Below are positions 13,008 to 27,400 of a stretch of DNA of 64,000 nt, piece by piece; within the stretch, counting starts at the first letter, position 1; every line of letters starts with the position of its first letter. Under the pieces are notes generated by a model. The model worked only from the letters and a program-made list of their open reading frames with translations. It did no database searches and had not been told where the DNA came from. Origin of the DNA: Astropecten irregularis. Taxonomy: Eukaryota; Echinodermata; Asteroidea; Paxillosida; Astropectinidae. The DNA is taken from positions 7,936,001 through 8,000,000 of the forward strand of contig OZ020251.1 in assembly GCA_963971285.1 (NCBI GenBank), read 5' to 3'. A program made the position numbers and the translations under genes.

Positions 13008-16000
13008 AGTAAAACGCTCATGTACATCCTATAATATTTAATCTCTTTGTTTCTATTTGTAACGTAAATTCCCGCTATTTTGTATCTTTTAAATGCAGAA
13101 CGTCAACGTGTTTACCCGTCCTAGCACCGAACCTTTCCCGGCGGCGCCAGCTGAAGAACCCATGGTAAGGACGTCTTCCAACTTATCCAATTCTTCACGA
13201 TCTAATTGACGTATGCCGTGTTTCTGTTATGAGTATTTGTCTTTCTTTTTTTTATATAAATGTATTTATTTATTTTTCTTTTCATCTACTAATAGGACTT
13301 GAGTGATGATGACGATGATGTCTTCACGCACAGACCGCCTCCCCCTACACCACAGAAGAGGTTCTCCTGTACAGATTGTGATAAGTCGTTTAAAAGACGA
13401 GACTGTCTCAATCGACATAGACGGAAACGTCACGTCAAGGAAAGACCTGAACGGTTAGTCTGCGATCAATGCCTGAAGACATTTTGTCGGAAGGACAATT
13501 TAAAGCGACACGAGAAAACGCACAAACGCCCCGATCCATCACCAGCACCAATCCCGCCTAAACCTCCAGCGGTACCTCTGGCCTCGAGACACCCATGTCA
13601 TCCATGCCAGTTCTGCCGAAAGAAATACACTCGGCTGGACAATCTCCGACGGCATGTGAAGATCCAGCATCCCCAGAACAGGGAGAACAATTCTGATCGG
13701 GGAGCTCCGCCCGCCCTTCCAGTCTTGCCCCCGGTCCCTCCAGCGGCCCTGCCAGCCCTGCCGGCCCTACCGGCCCTGCCCCAGGTCCCTGAAGCGGCTC
13801 CACCAGCCCCACAGCCAGCACCACCCCCGGCCCCACCAGCGGTTCCACCGGCCCCACAGCCAGCACCACCCCCGGCCCCTGCAGCGGTTCCACCGGCCCC
13901 ACAGCCAGCACCACCTCCGGCCCCTCCAGCGGTTCCACCGGCTCCTCCAGCTGCCCCGGCCGCCCAGCATCAAGCTGCTCCTCCTGTCTTTGCCGGACCC
14001 TTGAGAGAGGACCCCGAAGAATTCCCAGATGCCGCCCAACTTTATCTAGATGGGCTGAGGGAGGAAGGCAGACTACCTCACGGTGCTGAAGAGCAGGAGG
14101 AGCTGGAGGACACCGAACTTCTTCATACTTTACAGGTAAACTGGGGTTCTATAAGAACACATCATTATACTCACAGACCGGTACAAGATATATACAATTT
14201 TAGACTTGTAGGATCTAGACTCATTGGACAGGGTGTTGACGTTGAAGAGGCTATGCGAGGGGTTTTTCATGATATCCGCTTGCATGCCAAAGTAAACGTT
14301 TCATTTGGGCTTGTCTTAAGACACTCCGTTTCTGGTGATCTAAGGTATTATCACGCTAGTGACAATAATGCGCAATTTTTCCCCGAACCTATAACCCTAG
14401 CTTCAATAGCCGATCTTGATCCCCTCGTCGAAAAACTTCGACGAGGCGATATTGCCGAGCATGGCCGCAGACAAAGGCCCGACACCAAATGGACTGTAGA
14501 GTCCATAACAAACATGTGCGTTTTCGTAAATAAAACGAATTTCTTGATAGGGGCACCATCCATCCCATTGCCACCTTTCGTAGCCAACAACCCCGGCTTG
14601 ATTAGTCTAGTGCGAAACAGGCACACGGGAGAATTGTACGATGATAAGTTGTGTTTTTTTCGATGCTTGGCTCTTCTGAACACAAATAATGTAAGGCAAC
14701 TTAAACGAGAAGTTCAGCACTTGTTAGGGCAGTACCGTAGTAAACTAGGGGACGTAGGAGTTAATGGCGTTTCATTAGATGACTTAGGCGCTGCTGAGCA
14801 TCTATTCAGTGTAAACATACAGGTCTATTCACTGGTACAGGTAGACCAAGAAACTGCTAGTGGGGATGATGACTCTGATGATAATGGGGAGGGTGGTGAA
14901 GATGCGGTGGAAGGTGGTGTTAGGATAAGGGCTGAGCTAATTCGGCGTTCACCGAGCCATCATCCGCGGACACTGAATTTGAATCTTTTTGCTGATCATT
15001 TTTCATACATCCAAGATTTGAGGATGTACAGTAAATCCTACTCGTGCACCAAGTGTGCCAGATGTTTCAAACGGCCCACACACCTCAAACGACATGAAAT
15101 ATGTTGTACTGCCAATGTCAAACACGTATTTCCCGGCGGGACCTATCAGTTACCCAAAACGGTTTTTGATGACTTGGCCGAACTTGGTATTACTGTCCCC
15201 ATCGACCACCAATTCTATCCATATAGGGCGACCTTTGACTTTGAGTCCTTTTTCTCCACTGTTCCAGTTCACTTGCGGGACCCAACTCGTAAATTGAAGT
15301 GGACAGCGCAGCATCAATTGCTAAGTTGCAGCGTGGCGAGCAATGTCCCCGATCACCAGGAACCGGAGTGTTTTGTGACCAATGGAGACTCAAAACAATT
15401 AGTTCAGCGGGTTGTGAGTAAACTCCATGCCATTTCTAATGCCGCGTACTTAGAATTGTTACAAAGATACCAACCCGTATTTATGGCTCTGGATGAACTG
15501 ATTGATCAGGGTACTGGGCAGCAGGGGCAAAGAAAACATCCGGCCGAAGCCATCAAACAAAAGCTTGATGACTTCTTGAGAGAACTTCCTGTTTTGGGTT
15601 TCAACTCGGGTAAATACGATGTAAATATAATGAAAAGGTATTTATATGCCGAATTGCAAACAACTGACCCCTTAGAGTTCATTGTAAAAAGGACCGGTAC
15701 CTATATGGCGTTGAAGACCTCAAAACTTAAATTCCTGGATATAACGAACTACTTGGCACCGGGGTATACTTACGACAAATTCTTGAAAGCGTACAATGTT
15801 GAACAACAAAAGGGATTTTTCCCTTACGAATGGATGGACAGTCTCGACAAATTGGAATCAGAATCACTTCCCCCACATGAGGCTTTTCACAGTAAATTGA
15901 AAAATGGGAACATTTCCACTCAGCAGTACGAAGTGTGTCAAAAGGCTTGGGAGGAAAACGGCATGAAAAACATGACAGATTTCCTGATATGGTACAATAA

Positions 16001-18269
16001 TCTGGACGTTGGTCCATTCCTTGAAGCTGCTGAGAAAATGTTCTCATTTTACAAACAACGAGGCATGGACATGTTCAAGTGCGCCATATCGGTACCGGGC
16101 CTTTCATTGAGGTATTTATTTATGACTATCCCCAAAGGTATTGCATTTACCCTATTTGATAAAGCAAACAAAGACTTGTACTATAAGGTTAAGGAAAATA
16201 TCGTAGGGGGCCCATCAATCGTCTTTTGCAGGCACCACGAAAAAGACAAAACACGCATACGAAATGGGGAAAAGGTATGTAAGAAGGTTGTTGGCTTTGA
16301 TGCCAACGCCTTATACCTTTGGGCCCTAATGCAGGAAATGCCGGTTGGGGTATTCATAAGGAGAAAAGCTGATAGTAACTTTAAGCCCATCCATAGCCAT
16401 AAATACGGGGCAATGGCGTGCGAGTGGTTAGACTGGGAAGCCCGGAGCAATGGTGTCAATATCGAGCACATGTTTAACGGTACCGAAAAGCGGGTAGGTG
16501 AGAGAAAACTCCCTGTTGATGGGTTTTGTAGGGAAACAAACACCGTGTATCAGTTTCATGGCTGTTTTTGGCACGGTCACCAATGTCGTCTTAATAGGAA
16601 ACAATATAATGACGTAAAGGGTAAGAGCCGAGAAGATCTTCTCAAACAAACGGAGGAAATTTCAGGATACATTCGGTCACAGGGTTATACTCTTATCGAA
16701 CAATGGGAATGCGAGTGGCAAATGAAACAATCACAAAATTCAAACCTCCGTCAATTTCTGGAAACCATTAGATTGCCCCATTGCAAAAAATTATCAATGT
16801 CCCAACGCGAATTGCACAATTATATCATGGACGGCTCATTATTTGGCCTGGTGGAGTGCGACGTTCGTGTTCCACCTCATTTAAAAGACCACTTTGCTGA
16901 GATGACGCCTGTGTTTAAAAATGTTGACATTAGTAAGGACGACATTGGTGACCATATGAAACGATACGCGGAACAGACTGGAGTATTTAAATCTCCACGA
17001 AGGAGTCTGATAGGGAGTATGTTCGGCTCCAAAATCCTACTCGCGACACCGTTGCTCCGTTGGTATATCGCTCACGGTCTCGAGCTACAACATGTCCACG
17101 AGGTCATCCAGTATAATCACAACAGTTGTTTCAGAAGTTTCGGGGATTCGGTCAGTGATGCCAGAAGGGCTGGTGATACAGACCCTTCAAATGCCATCCT
17201 GGCCGACACCATGAAACTTCTGGGCAATTCGGCCTACGGTAAGACTGTTACCAATCAAGAGCGGCATATGAAAGTCACCGTAGCTAATAATGTAACTGCT
17301 CCCAATTATATCAACGACCCACATTTTAGGGCATTACACGACATCGGGGAGGGCATTTATGAGGTGGAATTAACTAAAAAACTAATTCGCCTCAATTTAC
17401 CGATTCAAATCGGGTTTTTTGTATACCAGTATGCCAAATTGAGAATGTTGCAATTTTATTATGATTTTTTAGTAAAGTTTATCCATCTCGCAGATTTCGA
17501 AATGTGCGAGATGGATACCGATTCTGCCTATCTGGCATTGTCTGGCGACAGTATACAATCTGTAATCAAACCCGATAAAGTAGAGGAATACCAGCGAGAA
17601 AAGTCTCAGTGGTTCCCTCGGGACGATACGGATGAACATAAGGCGTATGATAAGAGAACACCCGGTCTGTTTAAGATAGAGTGGGAGGGAGATGGGATTG
17701 TAGCCTTATGCAGTAAGACTTACTTTTGTTTTGGGTCGCATAACAAAGTCAGTTGCAAGGGTCTGAATAAGAAAACGAATGAAATAACAAAGGAAAAATA
17801 TTTAAACGTTTTGCGCACACAAACGTCGGGTTCTGGGGTAAATCGCGGGTTTCGTATGAGGGGTGGGGCAATGTTCACGTATGAGCAGACGAAAACGGCC
17901 TTTTCATACTTGTACCCCAAACGCAAAGTTTCCGAAGATGGGCGCACCACCACATTTTTAGATTTGTAAGAGCCCTTGCAGCTGACTTTGTTATGATGAT
18001 AATCATTTAGATTTGTATTATTCGCTTGTATAAACCAGAACCCATGATTGTACTTTGATTCTTATTTTGACTTCCATGTACATTTAAATGTGTACATTAT
18101 AATCTATTGTTTGCTTGATTGTGTTGAAAATGAATAACCAACACTATACTTTGACTTTCCTTTAAATGCCTTATGAGTTGTTCAGCACCTTCTATTAATC
18201 GAGTAAAGGCAGGAAAGTGTTCATTTGTGTTTTATTCTTATTTCTGTTATTCCTATTATTACTTTTTTT

Positions 18270-18300
<31 letters not shown>

Positions 18301-18376
18301 GTATTATCATTATTACTGTATAGTACGGGAATGTCTTCCTAATTATATCACCCATTATGTTAATATTATAATTATT

Positions 18377-18410
<34 letters not shown>

Positions 18411-21400
18411 TTTTCTTTTTTCTTACTCTTTTTATTGTGACTTAATTTCATTGTTTGAATTATATCAATTGATTCTTGAGAATAAAATCAAAATATTATA
18501 GAATAGAATGAAAATGAAACGATATTGCGTTGATGTACGTTATTTGTTTGAAGTATATGTATATAATATATATATAGGCCCTATGTATGTGTGTGTGTGT
18601 GTGTGTGTAATTTAAGATAAATGAATAAGGAAATGGAATAAGGGGATATACATACAAAAAGAAAATGAACCACGGACAAACGATTTGCAAATTTACATTT
18701 TTTTTTTTTATTCTTTTTTTTATTTCCACAGCAAACAAATTAGAAATGACAATTCATAATAAATAACAATTGATATTAAAACCAAACTACCTACAATTAC
18801 AAAGCAAAGAAAGTGGTTAGAAATAACAAGTGATAATTAAAACCAAATTAGAAATAACAATCAGTTATAATGAAATTAAATTAGAAATGACAATTCATAA
18901 CAGGACATTAGACCTAACAATTGATAATAAAACCAAACTACCTACAATTACAAAGCATACAAAGTGGTTAGAAATAACAAGTGATAATTAAAACCAAATT
19001 AGAAATAACAATCAGTTATAATGAAATTAAATTAGAAATGACAATTCATAACAGGACATTAGACCTAACAATTGATAATAAAACCAAACTACCTACAATT
19101 ACAAAGCATACAAAGTGGTTAGAAATAACAAGTGATAATGAAATCAAACTACCTACAATTACAAAGCATACAAAGTGGTTAGAAATAACAAGTGGTAATG
19201 AAATCAAACTACCTACAATTACAAAGCATACAAAGTGGTTAGAAATAACAAGTGATAATGAAATCAAACTACCTACAATTACAAAGCATACAAAGTGGTT
19301 AGAAATAACAAGTGATAATGAAACCAAACTACCTACAATTACAAAGCATACAAAGTGGTTAGAAATAACAAGTGATAATGAAATCAAACTACCTACAATT
19401 ACAAAGCATAGTGAAAAAACAACAAAGTGGTTTGAAGTAATTAGCGGTGAGGAATGCATAATCCTCGCTATTTACATTGAACAACAAACTAATTCGTCAA
19501 AGCTCTGGCTATCTGCCTCACGAGAAACTGTCCGTCATAGACAACTGTCTTTACTCCGGGAAAGTGTTTCTTAATAAACTCATTGACCAATAAGTCATTA
19601 TCCTTTTTATCTGAAGAAAATTGAAGCGTGATTTTGGACATGCTTAATCCACGGCAACGCTGTAACAGGAAAAATATGCAATACTGTCCACAGACGGCCG
19701 ATAGCGGTCCTTGCAGGGGTCGGCGGTTGTATCGGGTCCTTGTTGCGTTCCTCTTGAGAAATCTCTGTATCCGAGGGAGTGTCACTGGTTGCCCGTATGA
19801 ATCAAAGTACTCTCCATCTCCGTCTCGAGTGATGTAAATTGCCACCCAGTGTTGTCCAGGTTTGGTAGAGGGATCCGTGTTGACGATCAGCGCACTTGGG
19901 CGCGGCACGTACCATCTAGGAAGTTGATCACTCGCAAACACACCCCTGAAGTAGTGCTTCGTGAAACGGTCCCGTTTCATTAAACGGCTTATCTTGTAAC
20001 TGTCCATGATGATGGTGGTGTTGACTTTGGCTGAAGCGATTTAACTCGCGTAATCAAAGATGACGTTGCGTGATTGATCTATTTGCAGGATGTTATTGAA
20101 CTCTGCATAGATTATCACATTGATTGTTTTCTCCAGTGGTCTGGCAAAATGCACGTCCAATCGCAAATTGCCACGTTTCACGAGATTAAAATGGCCTCCC
20201 GCAGACAGGTCCGGGCTCAGATCAAATCCATACAGTGTGTACCCTCCCTTGTAATCGCTGCGACTGATGGTATTGCCTTCATCTTGGTACATTTTATCTG
20301 TTCCAGAAAACAGGGTATGGTATGCCCTGATGAAACTAGTTCCCGCCGTATCGAATTTCGGTTTAAGCGGTGTATAAGGTATCTGCTCTCCGTCCACGTG
20401 CACCGTCAAATAGTTCACGAACATGTGTCGAAAGTTGAATGGGTTTTTCCCGTACCGACCGTTGAACGCCTCGTTGGTCACGCATCCGACCACAATGCGT
20501 GATGGAAGTTGCCCAAGAAAAATATGGTCCTGGGTGAGGGTTAGGTTTCCTTGTGGGACGGACACCATCTTGCAGAGGTTGCGTCTGAGAGGATACTTTG
20601 CGGTACCTTTCTCTAGAGCTTTCATATGACCCAGCATCACGGCCGAACTGACTTTCACTTTTCGGACGAACACGGATGCATCTTGAATCACCACCTTGTA
20701 AGCAGGATTGACACCGGCCGCCATCAGACAGAAAGCGTCACTGCTCCGAATCAGCTTCAGTTTTAAATCCACGCCATTCAGCATGTGTCTGTCTTGAAAG
20801 AATATGTCGCTGTGTATAGGTCCGATCATATCCACCACTCGGCTGTTCTTAATGTATTCCCATCTATACTTAAGACCCTTGTTGATGGCGGCATCATCCC
20901 CCAGTGGATCCGGATTGTCCATTCTGTTGGGTGTGTCCTTGTAGAACAGACCCGCCGTGAGTTGCGAGGCCTTGGCATCGCCGCCATAGCTCAGTAGGGT
21001 TTCTATCATGGCTCGGTACGGGTAAGTGGGCGTTGAATGTGAGATTAAACGCTCGTTCAAACTCACGTCGATCTGGCTGAAAAGAGACTGTAAAAACAGA
21101 TTGACGGGTCCTACCCGGTCGTCGTCACCCAGATTGGAGCCGTCAGCTTTAGTCACCTTTGCCCTGACATACAGCTGAGTCTGGTTCAGATCCATATATT
21201 CCTCGCCGGTTCCGGGGATGAAAAACTCGATGGGGCCTCCATCTGATATGGTAGAGATAGGGTGGTATTCCACCCACTGTCCTTTCTCCACGCTGGTTTG
21301 GGTGGACGGAAGTGAAAAGAGATCCAGTTCGGATTTGGTGCATTCACCCGAGTGTGCATGCAGCAGCGACATGGTGGTTTACGGTACGGTGGGATGCTTT

Positions 21401-24400
21401 CAACAGCACTAATCAAAGATATCAGCCGATCTCTTCCCTCGCTTGCTCGTGCTTGAAATGACTCGTCTGCCGCTAGCTTTTCTTTTTATACCTCGACGGC
21501 GGCCTCTCGAGCCTCCGTTGGTCAAACTGTGAACAGCCGATTCGGTCAAATTGCGTCCCGCACTGCGAAGTCTTGACTTTGCCGCTTTCTTGATGTCTTT
21601 ACCATTCAGCGCATCTTGAGCGATGCCAACCCCGGTGCGAAGGGCCTCACGACCGATAGTCTTTGCTCCTTGTTTGATTAAAGGCATGGCCGAACGGAAA
21701 AGGCCACCGAGAATACCGCCGAGACCGTATCCCCTCTGGTTTCTTGGTCCAGAAAATACCGGGTGGCCACGCCCCACCTGTCCCACGTAATAATCCTCAT
21801 AATGTTTGTTGACGGGAAGGTAACGTTCCATCATGGTGATGATAATCAGTTGAAGTATGACGAGCGCCGTTTTCTGAAGTGTACCTTCACAATGACTTTA
21901 CCACTCACAAATGGAATGGGTTGTCCCGTGTCATCCCTTAAATCCATTTCAATCGTGTCCACCAGCTTATGTTTTAGGGGAATGTAATGGGGATTATCGT
22001 AAATTTTTGTCACGGTTTCTCCATATTCTCCTTCCACGTTGACCGTGCGTAATAATGGTGCCCGCGTATCACCCACCGTGCTGTACTCGACGATATTCGA
22101 GTAGATAAATATGGAATGAAACGGTTGTAAGTCTACCACCCGTAGAGACTTTTCATTGCCACAGACGATTGCGCCATCATCAAATCCCAGAAGCGTTGCT
22201 AGACGACCCAGCATTTTAAGTACCACGTTTTCATCCGTTTTCACCACAATTTTTTGAATGTACTTATTGTATCTGAGTCGGAGCATTCCATTATGTTCGA
22301 TGGGTGGTACGAAGCTCGCAAATAGGTCTTCAGCCGTAGGATAGTACCCCTCGGGTACGCGGTGGAGATGCAGCAGAGTCGAGCCGCCTCCTTCTGCCGA
22401 ACAAGCCAGCATGTTCTCACCTTCAAAGACATTGAGCCACCGGTGGGGATAAATGATTTCGGCAAGACCCACTTCCCAGTCTCCCTCAAACGAGAGAGGT
22501 GACGGCAAAGTAACATAGAAATGACTCAGTGTATTATTAGGATGACTATCCATAGAACTATTGGATGGGAGCGTGACGTAAAATGAGTCCGTCATGATGA
22601 GGCTGTCGATCGATGTCTGATTTCCGATGTTCAATGCATTGATCTTTATATCTTGTGTAGAGTGCTGACCCAGCTGTTAAATTTATCAGGATAGCCGATC
22701 CACTTTACAAGGTGCTCTCTTTTCCCTCTGATCTTTCGAGATTTGAGTACCTTTTCCACCTCGTACAGGTCATCTAACTTGACTGCATGTTGGAGCTCTT
22801 GCTCGTAGAATGTGCCGTCTAACGCTTCACCGTCATAATCTTTCAACTGGTAAACTGGGGGTTGGCGCGGAATTATAGCACTCACTGTAAGCAGTTCGGT
22901 GGTCCAGCCCGGAAGATAACCCTTCTTAAACGGTCTGGCAGCCATGCTGATACGGACCGTATCCCCTACGTTGAATTTGAAAGACAAGGGTTTGACCGCT
23001 GGACCGTTATTAGATGGACGGTTATACAGATTATACCTAATCCTCTCTGCGTTATTGACATTAACCGCAGCAGGGGCTGTCTTGATGCTTCTGTGGTATG
23101 CATGATTGTAGGCTGACATTAATTTCGGTAAGACCTTCACGTACACGCGACTGTTGGTTGCCGTGAAATATTTGTACATCTTCGTTTTGAGCGTCCTGTT
23201 GAATCTCTCCACCACGCTGGCCTTTGTTTCGTTCTGGGTTGTAAAGAATCCAATCTTGTTTTCTTTAAGAAAGGACTGAAAGGGACGGTTGAGAAACTCG
23301 GTGCCTTTATCGGTCTGTAGCATTTGAGGTGTTCGCCCACTTTGTAAAATTTGTTGGAAACCGTTTATCAGGGACGTGCCGGTCTTATTTTTGAGTGGAA
23401 CCGCCCAAGCATATTTGGATAATATGTCTATACACGTCAGTATGTACCTGTAGTTTCCATTGAACCGACTGAGTGAGCTCATGTCCACCAAATCCGCCTG
23501 CCATTGTTGGTCGATACCTCCCACTATTACCCTGTTTCGTTTGAAACGTTTACGTATTTGTTTGTGTAACGTGTACGTGGGTTGTCGAATCAACCAGGTT
23601 TCAATTTCCTTCCGGTTTATGTTCACGCCGTCTTTTCTGGCAGCACGATAAACACCCTCTACGCCACCAAGGCCGGCTGGATGTTGGGGGTCGTAATACA
23701 CTCGTTTCAGGTACGCCTCTTTGCTCGCCATCATGGAAATCAGAACTTCGAATGACCACACTACTGCGACAACAGACACACAGACAGCGAATTTTCCGCG
23801 CCAGTTGTTGAAATCCACAACCTGGTTTAGGTGGACAGCACTCCATGATCGGCGAGTATGAAATGATGGCACTGTAGGGTTTGCAAGGGTTAATATACAG
23901 ACCACTTCACGCGCGAGCGTTTCTTTCTCCCGGACGCAGCTTTTCTTTTTCTGGTTGTAGTCTTCGGAATAGGCCCAAGATGGGACGCCTCAGCAAATAA
24001 CTGTGGCAGGTGGTAAGCCTCCTCCTCCTCCGGGCTTTCCCTGAAATGAACCTTCATTTTCGAAGACGCATCGATGACCGGTTCTCGCTCAAGTTTTGGA
24101 GGGCCGCGTGCCACTTCCGTGATTGGTTCTAATGTGGGTGGATGATCATCCTGTCTGGGGTTCTCCATAGTCATGGCCAGCGGTGCCATTCTCTGTTTGT
24201 TTAGATCAATGTACCTTTGTAGCGTCTGATGGTACAGCTTAATTTTGTCGCCATCTGAAAGATTTTGCCTATCCAAAAGCTCTTTCATCTCAGCGTCCAA
24301 TCTGTGAACCACGCGCGTTGTCGGTGTTTGCTCCAGTCTTCTGGCCGATTGGAGTTTTGTCAAAGTGTCTTGAGGAACTAAAACCATCTTCTTGGTGTGT

Positions 24401-27400
24401 TCCATCTTTACTTGAACAGCAGCCCGCCGAGAGCACTGAGAACTGGAGTGAGTAAAGCGCCAAGGAAACCTCCTTTCTGACGCAAAACTTTCTTTTTCTT
24501 TTCTATACCAACTTGTTTGTTGCCGAGAACTCGCATGTGGTGTTTATATCGGACCAATTTCTTTCTCTGGGATGGTTTGAGGGGGATGTTACCGTTGAGT
24601 ACGTTAAGGGCGCACTCACATAGACAGTGAATTAGTTCCTTGTTCGCTCCTTGGATAACACCTTGCCGTTGTTTGTCGCTTCCCTTAGCCAGCACGTGCA
24701 GGTAGGGAGCGTTGTGATGCACACGCCTCGACATCTTCAAATGATTGCCGTCTGATCCAAACTCGGTTATTTATACCTTTGGAATGTACACCGTTGGATA
24801 TTCACCGGGGAAAATGTTGGTTCTGAGTCTGATATCTTCAGGAGTATCGGGTTTTAAATCGATAAAGAGGTAACCATAAGGGGCAGAAGTAGCATCGCGG
24901 TAGGCCTCCATCATGTACTTGGTCTTCGTAGGGTACATCTGCCTCGCTAAATGTGTAATTTGTGAAGCATCTCTTGGGTTTTTATAAAGGACCATGTAAT
25001 GCGCATTCAAACTTATAGTTCGCATTTCCTTTCCCTTGTAAAATAAATTTTGTAGTATGAGAATGACGGAGAGATTTCTGTGATGACTACCTTTGGTGAA
25101 CAGTTCAGTGACCTTTCCATTGTTGCTGCTTTCTGACATCAGATCGTCTATTACAACCAGATTTCTTTGTGTTCGGTCCAGCGACTGCAGTAAGTCATTG
25201 GGGTACCCCTCCACAAATCGTATCTGAGGGACCAGACTAGCCAGACGGTCATAAGCATCTTGATATTCCCCGTAACACCAGATGATATTGTTGATACCCG
25301 GTTCAATAATTGTATTACCTTCTGCAAGAATTACACGCTTAACAAATTGAGTTTTCCCCGAACCCGTTGGACCTGCGATAACGCACGTGAAGGGGTGTTT
25401 AAGTCTCACATCCATGTCACTAAATGAAATGTTCCTAGCTTTGTAAGTGACTTATAAAGTCTTCAAAAGTCTTCTCCTTAAAGTATTCTGAAATGACTCA
25501 CAGACATAATAAAACACGGACACATTTGTTTCTTTTTTCTCCACCACTCGGTTTGTATATTGTAAGCAATCTTAAAAATGACAATGATTATGATAACTAA
25601 TAGTAAGAAAGAAAAAAACAAAATAATGATAATTTACCGAGAATTGTTACTTAGGGATTCATTCCCATAGACGTGTGCATTAAAATAAACCATTCTTTTT
25701 TTCTTTCATTTTCCCTCTCGTGTTAAGAAATTCACCATGCCAGAACTAAACTTTAGAAACAAAGATTTTAGATTACTAATTATAATTTGACCGATTTCTT
25801 CCGAAATGATCAATTAAAATGAAACACAGCCATATTACGAATAATAAAAGAAAAAAAAATGTTCATGTTAATAAAATAAAAGCTTAATTAGTTTTAAAAG
25901 GTATCCATCACTTTTTCAATAAGATCGGCTGTGTTGTCAAATACAGCCACGTAAAAAGAATCACTAATATCATCAAGATCATCCTTCCAATCATTTAAAA
26001 TATCAGTAATCATAGTGTCCAGTTTAATGTTCAAGTCCACTCCATGGCCGCCAATGAAGAAACCAGCACCCAATAGGCTAGCAACTGCGGTGAATATCTT
26101 GCGCACTCTATCGGTGTCTAACGACAGGCTGGCCTCCTCGAAATGCAGGGGCAGAAAGTCAATGATCCGGCTCTCAGGATTATTGCCGTAGAATAGGCAC
26201 GCGTGGTCGTACTGACTGGGCCAGTCCTCCTCGCATCCCTCGCAATCCAGTCTCTCCTGCGCCTTGTACACGAGCTTGAAAACCTCATCCGTCAGGACCT
26301 TGGTCAGAATTCTCTTGATAAGTGTTTGTGTCCGGAGCCAACTCGCTATGACCCGTTGATTGGGAGAGTCTGTGTCAGTCGGTGGTAGAAAAGTGAAGAC
26401 AGGGATGGTGATGTTAAAAGGTCAGCTAATGACTTGGACAGGTCTAGACGAGATTAATAGCTTCAGCAATAGCCTGCTTTTGTTCGATCAAGGTGAACCA
26501 TTCCTGGGTGGTCAGATTAAGCCCCTTCTTTCCTGCCAGCAGTTTAGTTTGGCCTTCGTTGAGGTAGTACTCCCTCAGGTTAACGTAGACACGGCCCTTG
26601 AAACGTTTGACCAAGGCATAACGCTCACCTCCCATGTGGAACCTGACGGCGTTCCTCTCGTTCTCGTCGTGGTCAGGATCTGGGCTGAACTTCCGTTTCT
26701 TCCCCTTGATGAACGGAGGCTGGGAGAAGTCCACGGGCGGGTTACTGGAAATCTCGGTCATGGCAGCCGCCAGCAGGTCCACTGCAGGCCCGGTGTCGGC
26801 GTCGCTGTCTTCATGTTGCTCTTGGATTGATTGGATGGTCGGGATGGACCACACGCTCTCTCGGGTAAATATATTGTGGAAGTATGGTCGCTTCTCGGTC
26901 GTACTGAAACCCTCACGCCATCCTCTTTTGACTTGCTCATGGGTTAACTTCTTGACGCAATCAAACGGACCCGGCCTTTCCATAGTACTAGTTGGGGACG
27001 AAGGCTGGTCGTTCAATCCTGATGTAGAAGCCATGGCTATTCGTGAGTTGAATAGTTGTGATGTTGAATAACTTGATACAAAAACTATGCTATAACAAGC
27101 AGCAAAGTCTGATCAGTTTAATCGCCAACAGAGAAATGGTCTCATGCTCAAAACGTTTCGGCTTTTATTCACATCGTCCGTTCCGCACTTACGTCATCGA
27201 CTCAAAATAACTAACCAATCGGAACGCGAGACAACATTGCGAGTCTTAACTTGTCCTCGTCCAGCCTTTGTTCAGAGCGGACTTGTCCCATCTTGTCCAT
27301 GACGTCACCACAACTTGTCCCATCTTGTCCATGACGTCACCACAACTTGTCCCATCTTGTCCATGACGTCACCACAACCACGCCTATCTCTTCCATCTCA

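Noticed and set aside
13558-14039. Minus-strand frames opposite the polymerase linker
   Set aside because: They are shadows of the GC-rich Pro/Ala repeat on the coding strand.
18981-19574. Long open frame on plus (and 19046-19459 on minus) inside the Polinton
   Set aside because: It follows a 60-bp tandem repeat, a multiple of three, and is open on both strands; the product is a monotonous repeat.
23735-23905. Longer N terminus for the integrase
   Set aside because: It overlaps the neighbouring gene and lacks family similarity; the MMASKEAYL start fits the family.
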